From: Bin87 sp965220105
GTDB lineage: Bacteria > Chloroflexota > Dehalococcoidia > Lucifugimonadales > UBA3495
Reading direction: 5' to 3'
DNA length: 64,000 nucleotides
Assembly (NCBI GenBank): GCA_965220105.1
Contig: OZ244811.1
Location: 310,001-374,000, forward strand
This document shows positions 28,936-37,205 of the stretch, in pieces (position 1 is the first letter of the stretch; every line of letters starts with the position of its first letter). Below the pieces are notes generated by a model, which had not been told where the DNA came from, made no database searches, and saw nothing but the letters and a program-made list of their open reading frames with translations. Position numbers and translations under genes: made by a program.

Positions 28936-29017
28936 TTTCAATCCTCCCCTACCGGAGGTGGGTGTAGGTAGCGTGCTATTATATTGGTCGGAACAGGTAT
29001 CGGACCACGGTGTCGGC

Positions 29018-30049
29018 ATGATTCGGGAAGCCATTGCAACTACGGTGTCGGGTGGGTCGCTGTCGATGGACGAGGCGACCATCGTGATGCGTGAGGTTAT
29101 GGAAGGTGAGGCGACGCCGGCCCAGCTGGGCTCCTACCTGACGGCACTGTCGCTGAAGGGCGAAACGCCCGAAGAAATCGCCGGCTTTGCCACCGTGATG
29201 CGCGAGAAGGCTTTGCGCGTCCACGTTTCCGGGCCGGCCCTGGATACCTGTGGCACCGGCGGCGACCAGAAGGGGACGTTCAACATCTCCACCGCGGCGG
29301 CGTTCGTGGTAGCCGGGGCCGGCCTCACCGTGGCGAAGCACGGCAACCGGGCCGCCTCCGGGTCCTGCGGCAGCGCCGACGTTCTGGAAGCGCTGGGCGT
29401 TCGCATCGAATTGACCCCGCAGGCGGTGGAACGGTGCCTGTCCGAAATCGGCATCGGTTTCATGTTCGCCCAGGCCTTCCACCCGGCCATGCGTTTCGCC
29501 GCCCCGGTGCGTCGCGAAATCGGCATTCGCACCGTGTTCAACGTGCTGGGGCCAATGACCAACCCTGCCGGCGTTACTTCCCAGCTGATCGGCGTCGGCT
29601 ATGCGGGTGTGGCGTACAAAATGGCCGAGGTGCTTCGTTTGTTGGGCACCCACCACGCCATCATCGTGCATAGCGACGACGGCATGGACGAGTTGTCCCT
29701 GGGCAGCGATACCAACGGCTGGGAGGTCCTGGACGACGAGATTCGGCCCTATCACGTGCAACCCGGCCAGCTGGGCCTGCGCCACGCCACGCCCGATGAT
29801 CTGCAAGGCGGTGATCCGGCTCACAACGCCGGCATCATGCGCCGGTTGTTGGACGGTGAATCCGGGCATGTCAGGGACGCCGTTTTGCTCAACGCCGGAG
29901 CGGCGCTGGTGGCGGGTGACGCCGTCGCAACCCTGGGCGAGGGGATCGAAATGGCGACCGCGTCCATCGCCGACGGGGTCGCCGCCAGCAAGTTGGATGC
30001 GCTCGTTGAGTTGACGCAGACCTTTCCGGTCAATCCTGAGGTGGTGTAG
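29018..30049 (+). CDS. trpD: Anthranilate phosphoribosyltransferase
   Basis: 343 residues; transfers phosphoribosyl from PRPP to anthranilate in tryptophan synthesis. The conserved core is CGTGGDQKGTFNISTAAAFV and VAKHGNRAASGSCGSADVLE, with PRPP/Mg and anthranilate-binding residues, and MTNPAGVTSQLIGVG. Length typical. ATG 29018; an upstream in-frame ATG lies in the divergent promoter region. First gene of a compact trpD-trpC-trpF-trpB run with 2-nt spacing or overlaps. trpE and trpG are not upstream here; a divergent amidohydrolase lies there. A -10-like TATTAT about 40 nt upstream could be the promoter, without a clear -35. Confidence 0.95.
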   Translation: MIREAIATTVSGGSLSMDEATIVMREVMEGEATPAQLGSYLTALSLKGETPEEIAGFATVMREKALRVHVSGPALDTCGTGGDQKGTFNISTAAAFVVAGAGLTVAKHGNRAASGSCGSADVLEALGVRIELTPQAVERCLSEIGIGFMFAQAFHPAMRFAAPVRREIGIRTVFNVLGPMTNPAGVTSQLIGVGYAGVAYKMAEVLRLLGTHHAIIVHSDDGMDELSLGSDTNGWEVLDDEIRPYHVQPGQLGLRHATPDDLQGGDPAHNAGIMRRLLDGESGHVRDAVLLNAGAALVAGDAVATLGEGIEMATASIADGVAASKLDALVELTQTFPVNPEVV

Positions 30050-30051
30050 CG

Positions 30052-30855
30052 ATGCCGAGCATACTGGACCAGATAGTTGCCAAGAAACGGGAGGAACTGG
30101 CCGCCTCCATGGCTGCCACGCCCCCCGCTGCGTTGCAGGAAGCCATCGCTGCCCGTCCGGCGGCGCTGGATTTCGCCGGGGCATTGCGAGGGGACGGCAT
30201 CGGCCTCATCGCCGAGGTGAAAAAAGCCTCGCCATCGAAGGGACTGCTGCGTCCTGATTTCCGGCCGGTTGCCCTGGCGCAGACCTACCGGGAGAACGGC
30301 GCAGCGGCCATATCCGTTATTACCGACAGCCATTTTCTGGGCGAGCCGTCCCACCTGACGGCGGTGAAGGATTCGGGAGCGTCAGGGCAGGTACCGGTGC
30401 TCCGCAAGGACTTCATTTTTAACGAATACCAGGTCCACGAGGCGCGGGCGATGGGCGCCGATACGTTTCTGCTTATCGTGGATATACTGGCGCCGGAACA
30501 ACTTGCCGAACTGATCGCCGTCGGCAAATCGTTGGGTATGACCCCGCTGGTGGAAACCCACGACGCCGAGGAAATTGTGGTGGCAGTGGACGCTGGCGCT
30601 GAGGTCATCGGAATCAACAACCGGAATCTGCACACCTTTGTCACCGACCTGGCCACCACCGAAGCCCTGGCCCCCCTGATTCCCGGCGGCAGGATAATCG
30701 TCAGCGAGAGCGGCATCAGCACGCCGGCCGACCTGGCCCGCCTGGAACCCCTGGGGGTAAACGCCGTTCTGGTCGGCGAGGCGCTGGTGACTGCCGACGA
30801 TACCGCCGGCAAGGTCCGTTCGTTGGCCGGCAATCCGGTCTCGGCGCGTGGATAG
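30052..30855 (+). CDS. trpC: Indole-3-glycerol phosphate synthase
   Basis: 267 residues; closes the indole ring of CdRP to indole-3-glycerol phosphate. TIM barrel with LIAEVKKASPSKGLLRPDF (catalytic Lys), VPVLRKDFIFNEYQVHEA, LVETHDAEEI, EVIGINNRNLHTF and RIIVSESGISTPADLARL, all canonical. Starts 2 nt after trpD and overlaps trpF by 8 nt, indicating translational coupling. Not fused to trpF, unlike in E. coli. Confidence 0.95.
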   Translation: MPSILDQIVAKKREELAASMAATPPAALQEAIAARPAALDFAGALRGDGIGLIAEVKKASPSKGLLRPDFRPVALAQTYRENGAAAISVITDSHFLGEPSHLTAVKDSGASGQVPVLRKDFIFNEYQVHEARAMGADTFLLIVDILAPEQLAELIAVGKSLGMTPLVETHDAEEIVVAVDAGAEVIGINNRNLHTFVTDLATTEALAPLIPGGRIIVSESGISTPADLARLEPLGVNAVLVGEALVTADDTAGKVRSLAGNPVSARG

Positions 30856-31549
30856 TGTGCCGACCTCAGGGCTCCACGTAAAAATCTGCGGTGTGCGACG
30901 TCTGGAAGACGCCCGGATCGCCGCTGACGCCGGCGCTGACTACGTCGGCATGGTTTTCGTGCCCGGACGCCGCCGGCGGGTGGAGCCCATCGATGCCCGG
31001 CGCATCACGGATGGCCTGCGCCAGGCCGGACTTAACGCGCTCAAATCGGTGGGTCTCTTTGGCGACCAGCTGCTGCCAGACGTGCTGCAAACCATTCGGG
31101 TTGCCGGGCTCGATTGCGTCCAGCTGTGCGGAGCCGAACCCCTTGACTATTGCGAAGCGGCGCTCGGACTGGCCCACGTCATCAAGGTGCTGCACGTTCC
31201 GGCAGACGCCGACGATGACGCCATCGGACTGCTGGCGGGTCAAATCAGGACCTTCGCGGCGCTGGGCTGCACGGTGACCCTGGATAGCGATTTCGGCGGG
31301 TTGCACGGCGGAACCGGCCAGTCCTTCGACTGGAGCGTGGCCGCCGCCCTGTCGGGGACCAACGAGTTTCTGCTGGCCGGCGGCCTCACCCCCGATAACG
31401 TGTCCGACGCGGTGGACAAGGCGCGACCGGCGGGAGTGGACGTTTCCAGCGGTGTGGAAACCGACGGCGAAAAAGATGCGGAAAAGATTCGACGGTTCAT
31501 CGCCAACGCAAGGGCCGCCGGCAGAATAGCGAGGCTGGAGCAGCAATGA
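30848..31549 (+). CDS. trpF: Phosphoribosylanthranilate isomerase
   Basis: 233 residues; converts phosphoribosylanthranilate to CdRP. Contains HVKICGVRRLEDARIAADAG (catalytic Cys), DYVGMVFVPGRRRR, VTLDSDFGGLHGGTGQSFDW (catalytic Asp and phosphate-binding region) and GVDVSSGVETDGEKDAEKI. GTG 30848 overlaps trpC by 8 nt; trpB starts within its TGA (ATGA overlap). Monofunctional, of normal length. Confidence 0.94.
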   Translation: MDSVPTSGLHVKICGVRRLEDARIAADAGADYVGMVFVPGRRRRVEPIDARRITDGLRQAGLNALKSVGLFGDQLLPDVLQTIRVAGLDCVQLCGAEPLDYCEAALGLAHVIKVLHVPADADDDAIGLLAGQIRTFAALGCTVTLDSDFGGLHGGTGQSFDWSVAAALSGTNEFLLAGGLTPDNVSDAVDKARPAGVDVSSGVETDGEKDAEKIRRFIANARAAGRIARLEQQ

Positions 31550-32754
31550 CAACTGATACGCGCGTGACCCTCCCCGACGACCGCGGTCGTTTCGGCGACT
31601 TTGGTGGAAAATTCGTGCCCGAAACCGTGATGGCCGCCTTGACCGAGCTGGAAGTGTCCTATCGAGCCGCTCAGGACGACGCCGGCTTTGCGGAGCAGCT
31701 GACCAACCTCATGGTCAACTACGCCGGCCGACCTACCGCCCTGTATTTCGCCGAGAACCTGTCCCGGCATTGCGGCGGCGCGCGTATCTATCTGAAACGG
31801 GAAGACCTGGCCCACACCGGGGCCCACAAAATCAACAACGCCCTGGGCCAATGTCTGCTGGCGCAGCGCATGGGCAAAAACCGGGTTATCGCCGAGACCG
31901 GGGCTGGGCAACACGGCGTGGCCACGGCCACCGTCTGCGCCATGCTGGGGTTGCAGTGCATCGTGTACATGGGCGTGGAAGACACTGTAAGGCAATCCCT
32001 CAACGTATATCGCATGCGCCTCTTGGGGGCTGAAGTCATTGGCGTGGAATCGGGCACCCGCACCCTCAAGGACGCGATCAACGAGGCCATACGGGACTGG
32101 GTTACCAACGTGGAAACGACCCACTACCTCATCGGCAGCGTGGTGGGCCCTCATCCATATCCGATGCTGGTGAGGGATTTCCAGTCGGTCATCGGTCGCG
32201 AGGCCCGGGAGCAAATTCTGGCCGCCGAGGGCCGCCTGCCCGACGTGGTCGCGGCCTGTGTGGGCGGCGGGAGCAACGCCATCGGCACCTTCTACGAGTT
32301 CATCGGCGATGAGGATGTGCGGCTGGTGGGCGTGGAGGCCGCCGGCGAGGGCGTCGAGAGCGGGCGCCATGCGGCCACGCTATCCGCCGGCCGGCCCGGC
32401 GTACTGCACGGGTCCCTGTCGTATCTGCTGCAGGACGAGCACGGCCAGGTGCAGGAAGCCCACAGCATTTCGGCCGGCCTGGATTACCCGGGCGTAGGTC
32501 CGGAGCATAGCTGGCTCAAAGCGACGGGCCGGGCCGAATACCTGTCGGTGACCGACGACGAGGCCCTGGAGGGTTTTCGCCTGCTGTGTCGCACTGAAGG
32601 CATCATTCCCGCCCTGGAGTCGGCCCACGCCATTTACCAGATCAGCAGAATGGCCGCCGACCTGCCCTCCGATAGTGTCATCCTGGCCTGCCTGAGTGGT
32701 CGGGGCGACAAGGACGTGCCGTCCATTGCCGAGCGCGAAGGCATTGGTCTGTAG
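31546..32754 (+). CDS. trpB: Tryptophan synthase beta chain
   Basis: 402 residues of the TrpB1 type: GRFGDFGGKFVPETVMAAL, the PLP lysine in AHTGAHKINNALGQ, AETGAGQHGVATATVCAML, VACVGGGSNAIGTFYEF and LSGRGDKDVPSIA are canonical. It converts indole and serine to tryptophan. trpA, which normally follows and supplies indole, is absent: the next gene is an HNH nuclease. TrpA must be encoded elsewhere, or indole comes from another source. ATGA coupling to trpF. Confidence 0.95.
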   Translation: MTTDTRVTLPDDRGRFGDFGGKFVPETVMAALTELEVSYRAAQDDAGFAEQLTNLMVNYAGRPTALYFAENLSRHCGGARIYLKREDLAHTGAHKINNALGQCLLAQRMGKNRVIAETGAGQHGVATATVCAMLGLQCIVYMGVEDTVRQSLNVYRMRLLGAEVIGVESGTRTLKDAINEAIRDWVTNVETTHYLIGSVVGPHPYPMLVRDFQSVIGREAREQILAAEGRLPDVVAACVGGGSNAIGTFYEFIGDEDVRLVGVEAAGEGVESGRHAATLSAGRPGVLHGSLSYLLQDEHGQVQEAHSISAGLDYPGVGPEHSWLKATGRAEYLSVTDDEALEGFRLLCRTEGIIPALESAHAIYQISRMAADLPSDSVILACLSGRGDKDVPSIAEREGIGL

Positions 32755-32800
32755 ACCGACTGCCGGGCCGCCTGACGTGCGGCCCGATGGGTGCCGGGTG

Positions 32801-33577
32801 GTGAGACGTCGGGTTGGCATGATCGCGGTATTGCTGGCGGCGTGCGTAGTCGGTCTGGCGGCGCTTTCCTGCGACTCCGTGGCGCCGACGGTGAAGAACG
32901 CCGCACGGGTCGCCGACGAGTTGGCGACGGTCGTTGCCCGGGAGGGAAGCGGCAATTTGGCCCCGCCCGTTCGAGCGCCGGTGCCGGCAGACGTCCAGGA
33001 AGTTTCGGCGAACCTGCAACGGCTGGCGGTAGCCGAACGGGGCAGCGACATCGACTACGACCGGGACGACTGGAACCATTGGGTGGACGCCGACCGGGAT
33101 TGCCAGAACACGCGCGCCGAGGTCCTGATTGCCGAGAGCCTGTCGCCGGTTTCGTTCGCCAGCGACGATAACTGCCGCGTCGTGGGAGGTGAGTGGGTTG
33201 GCCCGTGGAGCGGCGAAACTTTCACCGACGCCAGCGATGTGGACATCGACCACCACGTCCCGCTGGGCCACGCCCACGAATCCGGCGGCTGGGGCTGGGA
33301 CCGGGATCGCAAGCGCGCATACGCCAACGACATGGGCAACCCGGCCAGCCTGCAGGCGACCAAAGCGTCGCTCAACCGCACCAAGGGCAAGCAGCCGCCC
33401 GACCAGTGGCGTCCGGCGAACGAACGCGGCTGGTGTCGATACGCCGCAGGCTGGATCGATGTGAAATCAACGTGGACGCTGACCGTTACCGCTGACGAGA
33501 AACGGGCGTTGTCCGACATGCTGGATACCTGCGGAGACGCCGGCTCCTGGGGCCGGCGCGGCGTGCAATCTCCGTAG
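32801..33577 (+). CDS. Exported HNH endonuclease (GmrSD C-terminal/DUF1524-like)
   Basis: About 258 residues. The N-terminus VRRRVGMIAVLLAACVVGLAALSC is a charged-hydrophobic signal ending in a Cys at a lipobox-like site (AALSC), so the protein is likely exported and perhaps lipidated. The nuclease domain has DWNHWVDADRDCQNTRAEVL, the ββα-metal core DVDIDHHVPLGHAHESGGW, RKRAYANDMGNPASLQATK and NRTKGKQPPDQW. The DHHVPL His is the expected catalytic residue. Homologues are secreted nucleases of Actinobacteria. Start chosen at GTG 32801 to keep the Arg cluster; ATG 32819 would shorten the signal. It follows trpB by 46 nt, but the functional link is doubtful. Confidence 0.82.
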   Translation: MRRRVGMIAVLLAACVVGLAALSCDSVAPTVKNAARVADELATVVAREGSGNLAPPVRAPVPADVQEVSANLQRLAVAERGSDIDYDRDDWNHWVDADRDCQNTRAEVLIAESLSPVSFASDDNCRVVGGEWVGPWSGETFTDASDVDIDHHVPLGHAHESGGWGWDRDRKRAYANDMGNPASLQATKASLNRTKGKQPPDQWRPANERGWCRYAAGWIDVKSTWTLTVTADEKRALSDMLDTCGDAGSWGRRGVQSP

Positions 33578-33582
33578 GGCCG

Positions 33583-33615
33583 ACTGCGTCGCTGTGCTAT
33601 AATCGCCGACGCAGT
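33583..33615 (+). promoter_or_regulatory. Extended -10 promoter inside a 9-bp palindrome
   Basis: TGCTATAAT (TATAAT at 33598-33603, with the TGn extension at 33595-33597) lies between perfect inverted arms ACTGCGTCG (33583-33591) and CGACGCAGT (33607-33615). A dimeric repressor bound here would block the promoter of the SDR gene at 33691. Alternatively the palindrome is the hairpin ending the upstream nuclease transcript. Confidence 0.6.
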
Positions 33616-33690
33616 AATGGTAAACACCGGCCCCCGAACAACGTTGCCATCAGGCGTTGACGTAATCGGTGGCCCGGCAGGAGGCTAGCC

Positions 33691-34488
33691 ATGGAAATGG
33701 GACTGGATGGCAAGGTAGCCATCGTAACCGGCGGCAGCGAGGGCATCGGAAAAGCGGCCGCCCTCCGCATGGCCGGCGAAGGCGCCAACGTGATCATGGT
33801 GGCGCGCCGGCAGGACGTGCTGGACGCCGCCGCCGATGAAATCCGCACGGCCACCGAAGGCGAGGTCATGGGCCTTTCCGCCGACGTCACCAAGCGCGAC
33901 ACGGCGTCCCGTGTGGTCAACACCGCCATCGAAAAATATGGTCGCGTGGACATCCTGGTCAACAACGCCGGCACGTCGATGGCCAAAGGCTTCGAGCAGG
34001 TCAGCGACGACGACTGGGAATTCGACTTCGAGTTGAAAGTCTGGGGCGCGGTCCGCCTGATCCGCGCGTCCATCCCCGAGATGCGGAAGGTGGGCGGCGG
34101 TCGAATCATCAACGTTACCAACCTGGGCGGCAGGACGCCGGGCGCAAACTCGATGCCCACCTCCATATCCCGGGCCGCCGGTATCGCCATTACCAAGGGC
34201 CTGTCCAAGGACCTGGCCGCCGATAACATCCTGGTCAATACGGTTTGCATCGGGCTGATCAAGAGCGGCCAGCACCAGCGCCGCTACGACGCCCGTATCG
34301 AAAACGAACCGGACCTGGACATGAACGACTTCTATACCCAACTGGCGCAGGGTCGCGGCGTGCCGCTGGGCCGCGTCGGAGAAGGCGCGGAAGCCGGCGA
34401 CGTGATCGCTTTCCTGGCCTCCGAACGGGCCAGCTATCTGACTGGCGTGGCAATCAATATTGACGGCGGGGCGTCGGCGGTGGTGTAG
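33691..34488 (+). CDS. Short-chain dehydrogenase/reductase with atypical active site
   Basis: 265-residue Rossmann-fold SDR. Cofactor motif VTGGSEGIGKAAALRMAGE and the NNAGT motif (VDILVNNAGTSMAKGF) are intact; ARRQD after strand 2 suggests NADP preference. The active site is not standard: the usual Ser-Tyr-xxx-Lys is replaced, as the segment reads INVTNLGGRTPG then SMPTSISRAAGIAITKG, giving Asn, Thr and Arg at the Ser, Tyr and Lys places. SDR relatives with this SISRAAG signature exist, so it is probably a subfamily rather than a broken gene. ATG 33691 follows GGCAGGAGGC. Aminotransferase gene follows after 55 nt. Confidence 0.87.
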   Translation: MEMGLDGKVAIVTGGSEGIGKAAALRMAGEGANVIMVARRQDVLDAAADEIRTATEGEVMGLSADVTKRDTASRVVNTAIEKYGRVDILVNNAGTSMAKGFEQVSDDDWEFDFELKVWGAVRLIRASIPEMRKVGGGRIINVTNLGGRTPGANSMPTSISRAAGIAITKGLSKDLAADNILVNTVCIGLIKSGQHQRRYDARIENEPDLDMNDFYTQLAQGRGVPLGRVGEGAEAGDVIAFLASERASYLTGVAINIDGGASAVV

Positions 34489-34543
34489 TCGCCCGGCCCG
34501 CAATGTGGCCGCCCTGCTATCGGCCAACAGCATGGAGAGTAGT

Positions 34544-35740
34544 GTGAACGAATCATACCTTGAGGAGTTTGAGGCTCCCAATCGACTGTTACTGGGCGCC
34601 GGCCCCTGTACGGTTCATCCCCGCGTCCTGCGGGCGATGACCCAGCCGGTTATCGGACACCTGGATCCCAAGTTTTTCCAGGTCATGGACGAAGTATGCG
34701 AAATGCTGCGGCAGGTGTTCCATACTGAGAATTACATGACGGTGCCCATATCATCAACGGGCACCGGCGCGATGGAGACGGCGTGCGCCAACGTCCTGCA
34801 AACCGGCGAGACGGCCATCGTTTGCCGCAACGGGTATTTCGGCGTGCGCCTGGCGGACATCGCCGAGCGTTGTGGCGCCAACACGATCATGGTCGACTCC
34901 CCCTGGGGAGAACCTGCCGACCTCAACGGGTTGGAAGACGCCCTCAAGGCCAATCCTAACACGCGGATGGTGGGCTTGGTGCACGCTGAAACCTCCACCG
35001 GCGCGCTGTCCCCGTTGCGGGACGCCATTGACCTGGCACACCGCTACGGCGCGCTGGTGGTGGTGGACGCGGTAACGTCGCTGGGCAGCCACGAAGTCCG
35101 CGTCGACGACTGGGATATCGACGTCTGCTACAGCGCCAGCCAGAAATGCCTTGGGTCGCCCCCTGGACTGGCGCCCATCACCTTCGGCCCCCGGGCGATG
35201 AGTATCATCAATGATCGGCCCAGCAAGGTGCAGAGCTTCTACTTCAACCTGAAGGACATCGCCGAGTACTGGAATCAAACCCGGGCCTATCACCACACCA
35301 GCCCTATTACCATGACCTACGCCATGCGCGAGTCGTTGCGCATGATGATGGAAGAGGGGATCGACGGGCGTCACGACCGTCACGCCCGGGCCGCCGGGGC
35401 CCTGCGGGCCGGCCTCGCGGCGTTGGGCCTGGAGCTGACCGCGGCGCCGGAATATCAGCTCAATCCCATCACCGTCATCAAGGCGCCGGAGGGTGTGGAC
35501 GAAGGGGCGGTTCGGAAGCGTCTGCTTGACGAATGGAACATCGAGATTAGCGGTGGTCTGGGCGAATTTCGCGGCCAGGTATGGCGCATCGGCATGATGG
35601 GCGAAGGGGCGCGGGACCGCAGCGTGCTGTCCGTCTTGTCAGCCCTGGAGGTGATCCTCTCCGATGCTGGCTACGAGGTTGCCTTCGGCGCCAGCGTGGG
35701 CGCGGCACAGCGCTCCATGGCCATGAACACGTCAGGCTGA
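34544..35740 (+). CDS. Class V aminotransferase, alanine-glyoxylate/serine-glyoxylate type
   Basis: 398-residue PLP enzyme: APNRLLLGAGPCTVHPRVLR, VIGHLDPKFFQVMDE, STGTGAMETACANVL, VVDAVTSLGSHEV and the PLP lysine in YSASQKCLGSPPGLAPI (about 195). This subgroup uses glyoxylate, pyruvate or serine as partners. Start chosen as GTG 34544 because GGAGAG lies 6 nt upstream; ATG 34532 is in frame four codons earlier without a ribosome site. The gene converges on glcF with a strong terminator between, a context that supports glyoxylate as substrate: glycolate oxidase makes glyoxylate and this enzyme would give glycine. Confidence 0.9.
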   Translation: MNESYLEEFEAPNRLLLGAGPCTVHPRVLRAMTQPVIGHLDPKFFQVMDEVCEMLRQVFHTENYMTVPISSTGTGAMETACANVLQTGETAIVCRNGYFGVRLADIAERCGANTIMVDSPWGEPADLNGLEDALKANPNTRMVGLVHAETSTGALSPLRDAIDLAHRYGALVVVDAVTSLGSHEVRVDDWDIDVCYSASQKCLGSPPGLAPITFGPRAMSIINDRPSKVQSFYFNLKDIAEYWNQTRAYHHTSPITMTYAMRESLRMMMEEGIDGRHDRHARAAGALRAGLAALGLELTAAPEYQLNPITVIKAPEGVDEGAVRKRLLDEWNIEISGGLGEFRGQVWRIGMMGEGARDRSVLSVLSALEVILSDAGYEVAFGASVGAAQRSMAMNTSG

Positions 35741-35767
35741 CTCCCAGGCGGCAACTGGAGCAATAGT

Positions 35768-35802
35768 GTCCCCTCCCGAGGTTACGGGAGGGGACATTTT
35801 TT
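35768..35802 (+). terminator. Intrinsic terminator
   Basis: Perfect 11-bp stem GTCCCCTCCCG / CGGGAGGGGAC, 6-nt loop, then A and six T. Ends the aminotransferase transcript; the glcF stop is 3 nt beyond. Confidence 0.93.
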
Positions 35803-35804
35803 GA

Positions 35805-37205
35805 CTACGGCCCGGAATCGGCAGCGTAGGCCGCGTCCAGGATTTCCACCACGTGCATGACCCGTAGGTTAGCGCCGGCGTTGTGCAGTCCCTGCTCGAG
35901 TTGGGCGATACACCCCGGGTTGGCTGATGCGACGATGTCAGCGTTAGCGGCCAAAGCGTTGTTGACCTTGCGCCGCTGCAACCGGCCCGACATCTCACGC
36001 TGGATCAGGGAATAGAAGCCGGCTGATCCGCAGCACAGCGACGACTCTTCCATCTCAATCAATTCCAGCCCGGGTATGCTCTGCAAAACCCGGCGCGGCG
36101 CGGCGGTGATACGCTGGGCGTGAGCCAGATGACACGGGTCCTGCATGGTCACCCGGCACACATATTCGGCCTCCGGGGGCGTTACCGGCAGGTCTGCCAA
36201 AAACTCGGTGATGTCCCGCGTCTTTGAGGAAAACTTGACGGCGGCGTCCGCATACCGGGGATCAGCAGACAACAGGTCGTCGTATTCCTTCATCGCCGAG
36301 CCGCACCCTGCGGACGCCGTGACGATGACGTCGACCTGGGCGGCCCGGAAGGCGTCGATGTTGCGCCGGGCCATCTGCCTGCCGAGTTCCAGGTCGCCGG
36401 CGTGCAGGTTGAGCGCACCGCAACATCCCTGCCCAGCGGGCAGCACAACGTCGCAGCCGTTGCGTTGCAACACGCGGACGGCGGCCCGCATGGCATCCCC
36501 CTGCATCAGCGGCATGACGCACCCCGACAGCAACCCAACGGTCATACGGCGTTCCCCGGTCGCCGGGAACCTCCGGGCGCCGGCGGGAAAGAACTGGCGG
36601 CCCATCACCGGCATCTGCGACTCCAGGTTGGTCAACCCGCCGGGCAGCCGGGGCAGCAATCCTGACCTGCGAACCAGCGACTGCAACCCCCAGCGTTGGT
36701 ACATCCGCATCAAGTGTCCTGCGATGCGTAGCCGTCGATTGTGGGGCAAGGCGGCCCGCAGGAAAAGCCGCGACAACCGGCTCAGCTCCGGGCTCTGCCG
36801 GTCGTTGGCGGCCACCTGCGCCCGCGTGTGCTCCATGATGCGCCCGTAGGGAACGCCGGACGGGCAGACCGCTTCGCAGGCGCGGCACTGGAGGCACATT
36901 TCCCAGTGGCCCACCAGGCGGTCGGTGATGCCCGTTCGCCCTTCGTGTACTGCCTTCATCAGCGCAATCCGTCCGCGCGGCGACTCGGCCTCGAGGCGCG
37001 TTTCCACGTAGGTCGGGCAGGCGCTCAGGCAGAGACCGCAATGCACGCACCGGTACATGTCGGGTTCAGCCGGCGCGTCCGGACCAGCGAAACCGGGTCC
37101 ATCATTCAGGGAACCGGTAAAAGGCACGCCGTAGGGAAACCCGTGCCCATGGCTGCCGTCAGGCTCGGCCAACGGCGCACCTCCCGATTCTCCGGTAACA
37201 ACCAT
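35805..37205 (-). CDS. glcF: Glycolate oxidase iron-sulfur subunit
   Basis: 466-residue GlcF. Two ferredoxin-type motifs CVHCGLCLSACP (about 50) and CLQCRACEAVCP (about 102) bind two [4Fe-4S] clusters; two CCG-type domains (GQGCCGALNLHAGD and SLCCGSAGFYSLIQ) bind haem or quinone-linked clusters, as in heterodisulfide reductase. Together with glcD and glcE it passes electrons from glycolate (or D-lactate) to the quinone pool. The first 45 residues are low complexity. ATG 37203-37205 overlaps the glcE stop by one base (TAATG), so translation is coupled. Confidence 0.93.
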   Translation of the reverse strand: MVVTGESGGAPLAEPDGSHGHGFPYGVPFTGSLNDGPGFAGPDAPAEPDMYRCVHCGLCLSACPTYVETRLEAESPRGRIALMKAVHEGRTGITDRLVGHWEMCLQCRACEAVCPSGVPYGRIMEHTRAQVAANDRQSPELSRLSRLFLRAALPHNRRLRIAGHLMRMYQRWGLQSLVRRSGLLPRLPGGLTNLESQMPVMGRQFFPAGARRFPATGERRMTVGLLSGCVMPLMQGDAMRAAVRVLQRNGCDVVLPAGQGCCGALNLHAGDLELGRQMARRNIDAFRAAQVDVIVTASAGCGSAMKEYDDLLSADPRYADAAVKFSSKTRDITEFLADLPVTPPEAEYVCRVTMQDPCHLAHAQRITAAPRRVLQSIPGLELIEMEESSLCCGSAGFYSLIQREMSGRLQRRKVNNALAANADIVASANPGCIAQLEQGLHNAGANLRVMHVVEILDAAYAADSGP

